This document shows, one piece after another, positions 1 through 8,360 of a DNA stretch of 64,000 nt; the stretch's first letter is position 1; the number at the start of each line of letters is the position of its first letter. Under the pieces are notes generated by a model, which saw only the letters and a list, made by a program, of their open reading frames with translations, searched no databases and was not told where the DNA came from. A program made the translations under genes and the position numbers. Origin of the DNA: Nonomuraea candida. Its GTDB lineage: Bacteria > Actinomycetota > Actinomycetes > Streptosporangiales > Streptosporangiaceae. Where the stretch lies: positions 186,001-250,000 of the forward strand of contig NZ_JOAG01000015.1 of NCBI RefSeq assembly GCF_000725485.1, in the 5' to 3' direction.

Positions 1-3000
1 GCCGGTTCGGAGGAAGCCGGGGACGGGTGCCGGTTCCGGCTGGTCGAGCCCGGCGGCGGACCCGGCGACGGCGGACCCAGTGACGGCGGGCGCGGCGGCG
101 ACGGACGCGGCGGCGAGCTGTACGGTGCGGGGAATCCGTTCGCCGCCGAGCAGGCGCTGACCGCCCTGTGCGTGAGCCACCTGGAGCCCGTCCTGCGCGG
201 GCGCCGCGACCCCGCCGCCCTGCGCACCTCCGGCGGCGGTGCGGAGCTGCTGGAGCAGGTGCGCGACATCGCGCCGCTCAGCCTGTACGGCAACCGGGTG
301 GCGCGGGCCCTGGTGGCGGAGATCGCCCGGCGCTGGCCCGCGGACCGGCCGCTGCGCGTCCTGGAGGTGGGCGGCGGCACGGGCGGCACGGCCGCGGCGC
401 TGCTGCCGATCCTGCCGGCCGACCGCACCCGCTACCTGTTCACCGACCCCGACGACCTGGCCGTGGGCCGGGCCCGGCGGCGGCTGGCCCGGTTCGACTT
501 CGCCGACTTCCGGTGCTTCGACCCGGACGCCGACCCCGCCGGTCAGCGGCTGAGCCCCGGCGGATGGGACCTGGTGATCGCCGCCCACTCCCTGCACCTG
601 GCCAAGGACCTCACCGGCGCGCTGCGCCGCCTGTCCCGGCTGCTGGTGCCCGGCGGCCAGCTCCTGGCCGTGGAGCCGCACCGCCCGCCGGTCGCCGCGT
701 ACGCCGGCCTGCTGCCCGGTTACTGGGACGTCGCCGACTCCCGGCTGCGTCCCCGCTCTCCCCTCCCGGAGGCGGAGCGCTGGCCCGCGCTGCTGGCCGA
801 GTCCGGGTACGGGGAGGTCACGCGCATCGGGGACACCGACGGCACGTGCTCGGTCCTGCTGGCCGCGGCCCAGGGCTCCCGGCCCCGCCCCACCCGGCCG
901 GCGCTGAGCCCGTCCCAGACCTGGATCATCGTGACAGACCGGCCCCAGGATCAGGCAGCCGACCGGCCCCAGGATCGGGTGACGGACCGGCCCCAGGACC
1001 GGGCCCAAGGCGAGGCGGCGGGCCGGCCGCAGGGCTCTCTCGTCTCCGCGCTCGCGGACCTGGTGGCCGAGAGCGGCGGCAGGGCGGTGCCGGCCAGTGC
1101 GGCCCAGGGCCCGGCCGGGCTCCTGGCACACGTGCCGCCGGACGCCACGTCCGTGTCGTTCGCCCTCGTCCTGGAGCCCCCGCGGGCCACGAACACCGCC
1201 ATGAACAGCGCCACGAACACCGCCGTGAACACCGCCGTGAACACCGCCACGAACACCGCCGTGGACGCCGCGGAGGCCGTGGAGGCGGCCTGCCGGGGGG
1301 TGGCCGCGTTGCGCACGATCGCGGAGGCGTGCCGCGACCTGCCCCCCGCCATCCCGGCGACGCTGTGGCTGATCACCGGCCCCTGCGCCGCCCTGCCGGC
1401 CCCCGGCGAGGACGACACCACCGAGCGAGCCCCCGTGACCGCCCAGGACCGTCCGTCACAGGCCACGGTCCAGGGCGGGGCCGACCCGGCGAAGGCGGCC
1501 CTCGGCACGGCCCGGCCGGCGCCCGCGGGCGCGCAGGACGCGGCCGAGGTGGTGCATGCGGCCGTATGGGGGGCGGCGCGGTCGCTGGGGAACGAGCGGC
1601 CCGAGCTCACGGTGCGCCGGGTCTCCCTGCACCGCGCCGGTGACGCGCTCGCCGACGCCGCCCGGCTGCTCACCGAGCTGATGCGCCCCGGCGACGAGGA
1701 CGAGATCGTGCTGACCGGCCAGGGGCGTTTCGCCGCCCGTACCAGGGAGGTCGCCGAGCGGCCCGCCCGGCGGGCGGGCCGGGCTCCCTGCTCGCTGGTG
1801 ATCCGCGACCCGGGGCTGTCGCACCGGGTGACCTGGCGGGAGTCGCGCGTGCCCGAGCCCGCTCCGGGCGAGGTGCTGATCGAGGTCCGCGCGGCGGGCC
1901 TGAACTATCGTGACCTGGTCCACGCGGTCAACCTGCTCCCCAGCGAGGCGCTAGAGGCCACCGGCTCCCCGCTGGGCCTGGAGTGCGCGGGCGTGATCAC
2001 CGCGGTCGGCGAGGGCGTGCCCGCGGCGCGGATGGGCGAGCGGGTGGCGGCGATCGCGAACGGGCTGGCCACCCATGTGACGACGCCCGCCTGGGCCGCG
2101 TTCCCGGTGCCCGACGGCCTGGGCTTCGCCGCGGCGGCCACGATCCCGCTGGTCTACGCCACGGTGCACGTCGCCCTGGTGGACGAGGCGCGGGTGCGGC
2201 CGGGCGAGACGGTGCTGGTGCACGGCGGCGCGGGCGGCGTGGGCCTGGCCGCGATCCGGTACGCCCGCCGCCTGGGCGCGAAGGTGATCGCCACGGCGGG
2301 CACCGAGGCCCGGCGCGACCTGCTGCGCGCGATGGGCGTGGAGCACGTGCTGGACTCCCGTACGCTGCACTTCGCCGAGCAGGTCAGGAGCCTGACCGGC
2401 GGGCGCGGTGTGGACGTCGTGCTCAACTCGCTGGCCGGCGAGGCGCTCACCAGGAGCCTGGAGACCCTCGCGCACGGGGGCCGCTTCGTCGAGCTGGGCA
2501 AGCACGACATCTTCGGCGACCGGCCCCTCCCGCTGCGGCCCTTCGGCGGCAACGTCTCCTTCTGCGGCCTCGACCTGGGGCTGCTGATCGCCCGCGACCC
2601 GGCCAGGGCCGCCGGGGTGGCCGCGGAGCTGGCCGAGGCGGTCAGGGCCGGGGACGTGACGCCGCTGCCGCACACGGTCTTCCCCGCCGCCCGGGCCGGC
2701 GACGCGTTCGCGCTCATGCGCCACTCCCGGCACGTCGGGAAGATCATCCTGTCGTTCGACCCGCTCGACGAGCCGATCGAGGCGGAGCCCGCGCCGCGTG
2801 CCCCGCGTCTCGACCCGGCGGGGACGTACCTGGTGACCGGCGGGCTGGGCGGGTTCGGCGCGGCCACCGCCCGCTGGCTGGCCGATCGGGGCGCGCGCCA
2901 CCTGGCGCTGGCAGGCCGCCGCGGCGCGCGCAGCCCGGAGGCTCCGGCCCTGCTCAAGGAGCTGGGCGAGCGCGGGGTGGCGGTGAGCGTGCACGCGGCC

Positions 3001-3891
3001 GACGTCACCGACCGGGACACGATGGCCGGCATCGTACGCGGGGCGCGTGAGGCGGGCCGGCCGGTGCGCGGCGTCGTCCACTCGGCCATGCACCTCGACG
3101 ACGCGCCGCTGCCGGAGCTGTCCGACGACCGGATCAGGGACGTGCTCCGTCCCAAGGTCGCGGGCGCGCTGGTGCTCGACGACGTGACGCGGGACGAGGA
3201 GCTGGACCTGTTCGTCCTGTACTCCTCCGTCTCCGCCACGATGGGGCAGATCGGTCAGGCGTCGTACGCGGCGGCGAACCTGGCCCTGGAGGCGCTGGCC
3301 CGCCGCCGGCGCGCCCGCGGCCTGCCGGGGCTGGCCGTCTGCCTCGGCGTGCTCGCGGAGACCGGCGTCGTCGCCCGTGGCGAGCAGGGGGAGCGGCTGG
3401 CCGCGTTCGGGGTCGAGCCCGTGCGCCCGGCCGAGGCGTTCACCGCCGTCGAGGACCTGCTCGTCGCCGGCGCGCCGGTGGGCGGCGTCGGCCGTCTCGA
3501 CTGGAGCCGGCTGCGCGGCCTGCTCCCCGCGCTCGACCGGCCCCGGATGTCGCCGGTCATGCCGGCCGGGCTGGAGCGGGACGCCTCCGGCCCCGACGAG
3601 CTGGCCAGGCGGCTGGCCGCGCTGCCGGCCGAGGAGGCGCTGGCGCAGGTCGGCGAGCAGCTCCGGGGGTTGTTGTCGGCGGTGCTGCACCTGCCGGCCG
3701 ACCAGATCGCGCAGGACCGCAAGCTGGCCGACTACGGCATGGACTCCCTGATGGGCGCGCAACTGCTCGTCTCGGTCCGCCACCGGTACGGCGTCGACAT
3801 CCCGCCCATGGAGCTGCTGCGCAGCGGCGGGACCGTCGCCGACCTCGCGCACGTCGTCCTCGGCCGGCTGGCCGGGCCGCGGCAGGCGTGA
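1..3891 (+). CDS. Highly reducing type I polyketide synthase, C-terminal part (MT-psiKR-ER-KR-ACP), 5' end outside window
   Basis: The reading frame is open from the first base, so KS, AT and DH domains should lie upstream; 1296 residues are visible. A SAM-dependent C-methyltransferase comes first (motif LEVGGGTGGTAAALL near residue 120). A degenerate structural KR (about residues 305-590) follows. The enoylreductase spans about 600-920, with NADPH loop HGGAGGVGLAAIRYARRLGA. The ketoreductase starts near 941 (GTYLVTGGLGGFG), with an LDD motif in its HSAMHLDDA segment and catalytic Tyr in QASYAAANL. The terminal ACP has phosphopantetheine Ser in YGMDSLMGAQLL. No thioesterase follows, so release must be in trans. 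This domain order is typical of iterative, methyl-branching PKSs. Two in-frame tandem repeats sit in the pseudo-KR. MMPL starts 24 bp downstream, suggesting one operon. Confidence 0.93.
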   Translation, partial: AGSEEAGDGCRFRLVEPGGGPGDGGPSDGGRGGDGRGGELYGAGNPFAAEQALTALCVSHLEPVLRGRRDPAALRTSGGGAELLEQVRDIAPLSLYGNRVARALVAEIARRWPADRPLRVLEVGGGTGGTAAALLPILPADRTRYLFTDPDDLAVGRARRRLARFDFADFRCFDPDADPAGQRLSPGGWDLVIAAHSLHLAKDLTGALRRLSRLLVPGGQLLAVEPHRPPVAAYAGLLPGYWDVADSRLRPRSPLPEAERWPALLAESGYGEVTRIGDTDGTCSVLLAAAQGSRPRPTRPALSPSQTWIIVTDRPQDQAADRPQDRVTDRPQDRAQGEAAGRPQGSLVSALADLVAESGGRAVPASAAQGPAGLLAHVPPDATSVSFALVLEPPRATNTAMNSATNTAVNTAVNTATNTAVDAAEAVEAACRGVAALRTIAEACRDLPPAIPATLWLITGPCAALPAPGEDDTTERAPVTAQDRPSQATVQGGADPAKAALGTARPAPAGAQDAAEVVHAAVWGAARSLGNERPELTVRRVSLHRAGDALADAARLLTELMRPGDEDEIVLTGQGRFAARTREVAERPARRAGRAPCSLVIRDPGLSHRVTWRESRVPEPAPGEVLIEVRAAGLNYRDLVHAVNLLPSEALEATGSPLGLECAGVITAVGEGVPAARMGERVAAIANGLATHVTTPAWAAFPVPDGLGFAAAATIPLVYATVHVALVDEARVRPGETVLVHGGAGGVGLAAIRYARRLGAKVIATAGTEARRDLLRAMGVEHVLDSRTLHFAEQVRSLTGGRGVDVVLNSLAGEALTRSLETLAHGGRFVELGKHDIFGDRPLPLRPFGGNVSFCGLDLGLLIARDPARAAGVAAELAEAVRAGDVTPLPHTVFPAARAGDAFALMRHSRHVGKIILSFDPLDEPIEAEPAPRAPRLDPAGTYLVTGGLGGFGAATARWLADRGARHLALAGRRGARSPEAPALLKELGERGVAVSVHAADVTDRDTMAGIVRGAREAGRPVRGVVHSAMHLDDAPLPELSDDRIRDVLRPKVAGALVLDDVTRDEELDLFVLYSSVSATMGQIGQASYAAANLALEALARRRRARGLPGLAVCLGVLAETGVVARGEQGERLAAFGVEPVRPAEAFTAVEDLLVAGAPVGGVGRLDWSRLRGLLPALDRPRMSPVMPAGLERDASGPDELARRLAALPAEEALAQVGEQLRGLLSAVLHLPADQIAQDRKLADYGMDSLMGAQLLVSVRHRYGVDIPPMELLRSGGTVADLAHVVLGRLAGPRQA
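937..1008 (+). repeat. 24-bp in-frame tandem repeat inside the PKS (3 copies)
   Basis: Three consecutive 24-bp units starting gaccggccccagga encode an eight-residue DRPQD-type repeat. They lie in the linker after the methyltransferase and interrupt the start of the pseudo-KR fold just after TWIIVT. The period is a multiple of three, so the reading frame is kept. Confidence 0.85.
1189..1260 (+). repeat. 12-bp in-frame tandem repeat inside the PKS (6 copies, NTA tetrapeptide)
   Basis: Six tandem 12-bp units of the form (acg/gtg/atg)aacaccgcc encode repeated (T/V/M)-N-T-A. The same tetrapeptide and codon pattern recurs in the GH43 gene at 20892-21023, about 20 kb away. The repeat lies in the pseudo-KR of the PKS. 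Confidence 0.9.
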
Positions 3892-3915
3892 GGCGGCGAG
3901 CGAAGGGAGGGCCTC

Positions 3916-6258
3916 ATGCCGCTCGGCAACACCCGCGGCCACACCGGCCCCACGGCCGCCGCGGCTGAGGCCACCGGCCCGGCCGGGACGACCTCGGCCA
4001 GCCCGCCGGGCGGGGACGGAACCGGCATCCCCGGCAGGGGCGGGGGCGTGCTCGATCGGCTGGCGCGGGCCGCGGCCCGGCGCGGGCGGCTCGTCATCGC
4101 GGTGTGGCTGATCCTCGCCGCGGCCTCGGCGGCGCTGCTGCCCGGGCTGACGCACCGGCTGGCGCCGCCCTCGCTGGAGGTGCCCGGCTCGGAGTCCGCC
4201 AGGGCCGCCGCCCTGATCGCCCGCGGGCTGCCCGAGCTGGGCACCGAGCAGATGCTGCTGGCCTTCGACTCGGCCCGGCTGGACACCGACGCGCCGCCCT
4301 ACCAGCGCGCCCTGGAGGCCACCGTACGCGCGCTGGACCGCCGGCCCGACGTCGGCGCGCTGCTGCCGCTGCCGGCCGTCGAGGGACAGCACCCGCACCG
4401 CGTCTACGTCCTGACCGGCGTGCACGGCGACGAGCTGACCCGGCAGCGGCGGCTGCCCGCGCAGCTCGCGACCGCCCGGCAGGCCGCCCACACCGCCTCC
4501 GGGGGGCAGGTCACGGTCACGGTCATCGGCGTCAGCCGGGCGTTCGCCCAGCTCGCCCACACCGACATGGGCGACCTGCGGGCGATGGAGCTCAAGACCG
4601 TGCCGCTGGCGGTGCTGCTGCTGGTGCTCGGGCTGGGGGCGGTGGGGGCCGCGGCCGTCCCGCTGCTGGTGGGCGGCGCGGCGATCCTGACCGGCACGGG
4701 CGCGCTCACGCTGGCGGGCGCGCTCGGCCACGTCGACTCCACGATGCTGACCTTCACCGTCACCATGTCCGTGGGGCTCGGCCTGGACTACGCGCTGCTC
4801 GTCCTGCTGCGCTACCGGCAGGCCCGCCGCGCGGGACGGCCGCCCCTGGACAGCGTCGGCCACGCCGCCGCCACGGCGGGCGGCACGGTGTGCTGGTGCG
4901 CGATGGCGATCATGGTGACGGCGGGCGGGCTGCTGATCGTCGACGTGCCGTGGGCGCACTCCATGGCGCTGGCGGGCGTGCTGGCCGCGTTCGTCACCAT
5001 GCTGGCGGCGCTGACCCTGGCCCCGGCCCTGCTGCCCCTCCTGGACCCGTACCTGGAGTGGGGCGCCCTCCCCTGGCGCCGCCGGCCCGCGCGGGCCGGC
5101 TCGCCCGGGGGGTCGGTCGCAGCCGGCTCGCCCCGGTGGCTGCGGGGGGCCGCGCACCTGATGCGCCACCCCGTCCGGTACGCGCTGGCCGCGACCGCGC
5201 TGCTGCTGGTGGCCGCCGTACCGGTGCTGGACATGCGGCTGGGCCTGCACTACGACCGCGAGACGCTGGCCGGCACCGACATCGGCGAGGGGCTGGCCAG
5301 GCTGGAGTCCGACGGGGTGGCCAGCCTGACCAGCCTGGCCCTGCCCCACCCGGCGGGCGGCGGCCCGGTGGACACCCTCGCGCTGGCCGAGGCGCTGCGC
5401 GCCGACCCGCGGGTCACGCTGGTCAGCGCGCTCGACAACGGCGAGGACCTGACCCTGCTGCTGATCGCCGACCGGTTCGCGCCCGACAGCGCCGCGTCCG
5501 CCGCGTTCCTGCGCGACGTGCACGCCCGCGCGGCCGAGCTGCTGCCGGCCGGGCAGGAGGTGCTGGCCGTGGGGCCGGCGGCGCGGCTGGCCGACCTGTC
5601 GGCGGGGGCGCTGGCCGGGTTGTGGACGGTGCTCGGGGTGGTGCTGCTGTCGTCGTTCGCGCTGCTGCTGATCACCTTCCGCAGCCTGCTGATCCCGCTG
5701 AAGGCGGTGGCCATGAACGTTCTGTGCGTCTGCGCCGCGTTCGGGCTGCTCACGCTCTGGTACCAGGACGCGGGCACGGCGGCGGCCGACGTCAACGTGC
5801 TGCTGCCGGTGATCGTCTTCACCATCGTGTTCGGCCTGTCCCTGGACTACGAGGTCTTCCTCGTCCACCGCATCGCCGAGCACTACCGCCTGCGGGGCGA
5901 CAACACCGCCGCCGTGCTGCACGGGCTGCGGCACACCGCCCGCCCCATCACCCTGGCCGCCGCCATCATGGCCGTCACCTTCGGCGGGCTGATGTTCACC
6001 CGGCGGCTGGACTTCCAGCAGGCCGGGTTCGCGGTGGCGGTGGCCATCGTCATCGATGCCACGCTGATCCGGATGGTCCTCGTGCCGTCCCTGATGCGGC
6101 TGCTCGGGCACCGCAACTGGTGGCTGCCGGACCCGCTGAACCGCCTCCTGCCCCCCTTCACGCCGCCCGCCCCGGCCGGCGCCCCCGCCCCGGCCGGTGC
6201 TCCTGTGCCGACCGGTGCGCCGCCGCCGCCGTCCGGCGTGCCCGCCGAGGAGCGCTGA
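3916..6258 (+). CDS. MMPL/RND-family lipid or polyketide exporter
   Basis: This 780-residue inner-membrane protein has the two-fold MMPL layout. TM1 (LVIAVWLILAAASAALLPGL) is followed by a large extracytoplasmic loop and TM2-6 carrying GLGLDYALLVLLRYR; the second half carries FGLSLDYEVFLVHRI. The Asp in each GL(S/G)LDY motif is the family's proton-relay residue. The C-terminus is a Pro-Ala tail with APAGAP-type repeats. The ATG has a strong upstream GGGAGGG. It lies 24 bp after the PKS stop, so it is probably cotranscribed. MMPL proteins next to lipid-forming PKSs usually export the product (as mycobacterial MmpL proteins do). Export of this cluster's product is inferred. Confidence 0.9.
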   Translation: MPLGNTRGHTGPTAAAAEATGPAGTTSASPPGGDGTGIPGRGGGVLDRLARAAARRGRLVIAVWLILAAASAALLPGLTHRLAPPSLEVPGSESARAAALIARGLPELGTEQMLLAFDSARLDTDAPPYQRALEATVRALDRRPDVGALLPLPAVEGQHPHRVYVLTGVHGDELTRQRRLPAQLATARQAAHTASGGQVTVTVIGVSRAFAQLAHTDMGDLRAMELKTVPLAVLLLVLGLGAVGAAAVPLLVGGAAILTGTGALTLAGALGHVDSTMLTFTVTMSVGLGLDYALLVLLRYRQARRAGRPPLDSVGHAAATAGGTVCWCAMAIMVTAGGLLIVDVPWAHSMALAGVLAAFVTMLAALTLAPALLPLLDPYLEWGALPWRRRPARAGSPGGSVAAGSPRWLRGAAHLMRHPVRYALAATALLLVAAVPVLDMRLGLHYDRETLAGTDIGEGLARLESDGVASLTSLALPHPAGGGPVDTLALAEALRADPRVTLVSALDNGEDLTLLLIADRFAPDSAASAAFLRDVHARAAELLPAGQEVLAVGPAARLADLSAGALAGLWTVLGVVLLSSFALLLITFRSLLIPLKAVAMNVLCVCAAFGLLTLWYQDAGTAAADVNVLLPVIVFTIVFGLSLDYEVFLVHRIAEHYRLRGDNTAAVLHGLRHTARPITLAAAIMAVTFGGLMFTRRLDFQQAGFAVAVAIVIDATLIRMVLVPSLMRLLGHRNWWLPDPLNRLLPPFTPPAPAGAPAPAGAPVPTGAPPPPSGVPAEER

Positions 6259-6286
6259 GGGACGCCGAGGGCGCCGAAGGGCGGGG

Positions 6287-7321
6287 TCAGCGGCGCAGGA
6301 AGGCGGCGACGGCGGGCACGAGCCGGTCGTGGGCGTCTTCGAGCACGTAGTGTCCCGCGTCGCGGTAGACGTGCACCTGCGCGTCCGGGAAGCGCCGCCG
6401 CCACTCGGCGAGCATGGCGGGGTCGAGCACGGGGTCGCGCAGCCCCCAGCCGATCAGCACCGGCCGGTCGGCGAACCCGCCGAGGCTCTCCCCCGTCCGC
6501 CGCAGCTCGGGCCAGGCGGGATCGCCGGGTCCGAGCGGAATGTCCTGCACGAACCGCTGCACGGCGACCCGGTGCCCGGCCTGGCCGACCCGGTGCCCGG
6601 CCTGGCCATCACCGCGATCGCCGCTGGGGTCGCCACTGGGACCGCCACTGGGACCGCCACTGGGACCGCCACTGGGACCGCCGGCCGAGCCGGCGGGCCC
6701 GGCCGGGTGGCGGTCGGGGGACAGGAACGCCGCGCGCACCTCGGCGGGCAGGCGGCGGCGCACCCCGAACGGCGGCAGCGTGGCGGCCCGGGCGAAGGCG
6801 TGGTGCCGCAGGAACAGGCGCGCCCCCAGCCGGGTCTCCCGCAGCAGCCAGAACGGCAGCCGCAGCGCCGGCCTGACCCGCGCGCCGTGCGGGTTGGGGA
6901 AGGCGGCGGTGTTCAGCACGACCAGGCGCGCCACGCGGCCGGGGTGGCGGCGCGCCCAGCCCATGCCGATGGGGCCGCCCCAGTCGTGCATCACCAGGGT
7001 CCAGCCGCGGGCCGGGGCCCGGCCGCTGTCGATGAGATGCGTGGTCAGGGCGTCCAGGTCGTCGATGCGGGAGGTGAGGGTGAAGGCGTAGCGGTCCTCC
7101 CCCGGCTTGTCCGAGCGGCCCATGCCGATGTGGTCGGGCGCGACGCAGCGGTGCTCGCCGCGCAGCGCGAGGATCAGGCGCCGCCACAGGTAGCTCCACG
7201 ACGGGTTGCCGTGCAGCATCAGCACGGGCGCCCCGTCCCCCTCGTCCACGTAGTGCTGGCGCAGCCCGTTCCTGGTGAACCAGTGCGGGGCGAACGGGTA
7301 TCCGGGCAGGTCCTCGCTCAT
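6287..7321 (-). CDS. oleB: OleB-like alpha/beta hydrolase (beta-lactone decarboxylase, haloalkane dehalogenase superfamily)
   Basis: This 344-residue hydrolase has HGNP at 37-40, nucleophile Asp113 in VMHDWGGPIG, and the terminal catalytic His324 in RDAGHYVLED. An Asp nucleophile with HGNP is the haloalkane-dehalogenase signature. In long-chain olefin clusters the same scaffold (OleB) decarboxylates a cis-beta-lactone to a cis-olefin. The OleB call rests mainly on context: it is the last gene of an oleC-oleD-oleB operon, 25 bp after oleD. A Gly-Pro-Ser-rich insert from 12-bp repeats lies near residues 213-235, and a duplicated heptad (GQAGHRV) follows. These fall in or after the cap region and could be a disordered loop. 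An AGGAGG lies upstream of the ATG. A true dehalogenase is the alternative. Confidence 0.82.
   Translation of the reverse strand: MSEDLPGYPFAPHWFTRNGLRQHYVDEGDGAPVLMLHGNPSWSYLWRRLILALRGEHRCVAPDHIGMGRSDKPGEDRYAFTLTSRIDDLDALTTHLIDSGRAPARGWTLVMHDWGGPIGMGWARRHPGRVARLVVLNTAAFPNPHGARVRPALRLPFWLLRETRLGARLFLRHHAFARAATLPPFGVRRRLPAEVRAAFLSPDRHPAGPAGSAGGPSGGPSGGPSGGPSGDPSGDRGDGQAGHRVGQAGHRVAVQRFVQDIPLGPGDPAWPELRRTGESLGGFADRPVLIGWGLRDPVLDPAMLAEWRRRFPDAQVHVYRDAGHYVLEDAHDRLVPAVAAFLRR
6571..6682. repeat. Two in-frame tandem repeats inside oleB (21-bp x2 and 12-bp x~5)
   Basis: Positions about 6571-6608 carry two copies of a 21-bp unit (GQAGHRV in the protein). Positions about 6622-6682 carry about five copies of gggaccgccact, read as repeated GGPS. 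Both keep the frame of the hydrolase. Confidence 0.85.
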
Positions 7322-7346
7322 GGCAGCCGGGCCTCCTGACGGTCGG

Positions 7347-8360
7347 TCATGGCAGGTGGGTCCCTCGCCGGGCGGCGGGGTGGGCGGCGAGGTGGGCGGC
7401 GAGCCTGGACAGGCCGTCGGACATGCGCACGCGGGGCGCGTACCCGAGGTCGCGGCGGGCCGCCGACAGGTCGAACCAGTGGCTGGTGGTGGCCTGGCAC
7501 ACGGCGAGCCGGGTGAACGGCGGCGTCACCCCGGCGATCCGGCACGCGGCCTCCACCACCGGGGCCGCCAGCCGGGCCGCCCGGGCGGGCACCCGCCGCG
7601 TCACGGGAGGCAGCCCGGCCGCCCCGAGCAGGGCGTTGACCCACTCCGCCAGGGTGCACGGCTCGTCCTGGCCGATGAAGTACGCCCGCCCCGAGACCCG
7701 CCCGTCCTGGGCCAGCCGGTCCAGGGCCAGCAGGTGCGCCTCGGCGGCGTTGTCGATGTAGACGGTGTCGACGCGCTTGCCCGGCGCGCGCGGCAGCAGC
7801 AGCCTGCCCTGCCTGGCCCGCGCGGTGAAGCGCGGCAGGAAGTGCGGGTCCCCCGGCCCCCAGATCAGGTGGGGGCGCAGCGCGACGGTGGCCAGGCGGT
7901 CGCCGTTCGCGGCCAGCACGAGGCGCTCGGCGGCGGCCTTGGTGGCCGGGTAGGGCGCGAGGAAGCGGCGGGCGTAGGGCGCCGACTCGTCCACGCCTTC
8001 CAGGTCACGGCCGTCGTACACGACGCTGGGGGAAGAGGTGTGCACGAGCCGGGCGACGCCGGCGCGCAGGCAGGCGGCCAGCACGTTGGCGGTGCCGTCC
8101 ACGTTGATCGTCCGGTAGTCGCGGGCCGGCCCCCACAGCCCGGCCAGGGCCGCGCAGTGCACGACGGCGTCGCATCCGGCCACCGCCCGCTCCACGGCGC
8201 GCGGGTCGCGCAGGTCGCCGCGGAGCTGCGCGACGCCGTACGCGTCCAGCGCCGGGTGCGGCCGGCGGTTCAGCGTGCGGACCTCGTCGCCGCGCCCGGC
8301 CAGCAGCCGGCAGACGGCCCCGCCCAGGAAGCCACCGCCCCCGGTCACCAGGACCCTCAT
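7347..8360 (-). CDS. oleD: OleD-like NAD(P)H-dependent 2-alkyl-3-ketoalkanoate reductase (extended SDR, 3beta-HSD type)
   Basis: This 337-residue extended SDR has Rossmann motif TGGGGFLG at 6-13, the TSSPSVVYDGRDL segment (serine near 109-112) and catalytic Tyr137/Lys141 in YPATK. The TSSPSVV-(Y/F)-DGRD block is characteristic of OleD and of LstD of lipstatin clusters. OleD reduces the 2-alkyl-3-ketoacid made by OleA to the beta-hydroxy acid used by OleC. The ATG overlaps the oleC stop in ATGA at 8357-8360, so translation is coupled. The frame stays open far upstream through oleC. That extension is a shadow: homology begins at MRVLVTGGG. Confidence 0.88.
   Translation of the reverse strand: MRVLVTGGGGFLGGAVCRLLAGRGDEVRTLNRRPHPALDAYGVAQLRGDLRDPRAVERAVAGCDAVVHCAALAGLWGPARDYRTINVDGTANVLAACLRAGVARLVHTSSPSVVYDGRDLEGVDESAPYARRFLAPYPATKAAAERLVLAANGDRLATVALRPHLIWGPGDPHFLPRFTARARQGRLLLPRAPGKRVDTVYIDNAAEAHLLALDRLAQDGRVSGRAYFIGQDEPCTLAEWVNALLGAAGLPPVTRRVPARAARLAAPVVEAACRIAGVTPPFTRLAVCQATTSHWFDLSAARRDLGYAPRVRMSDGLSRLAAHLAAHPAARRGTHLP

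Noticed and set aside
1951..6111. Very long open frame on the minus strand antisense to the PKS and MMPL genes
   Set aside because: It is Arg/Gln/Gly/His-rich with no domain, and it is antisense to two well-supported genes. This is a usual artefact of high-GC codon bias.
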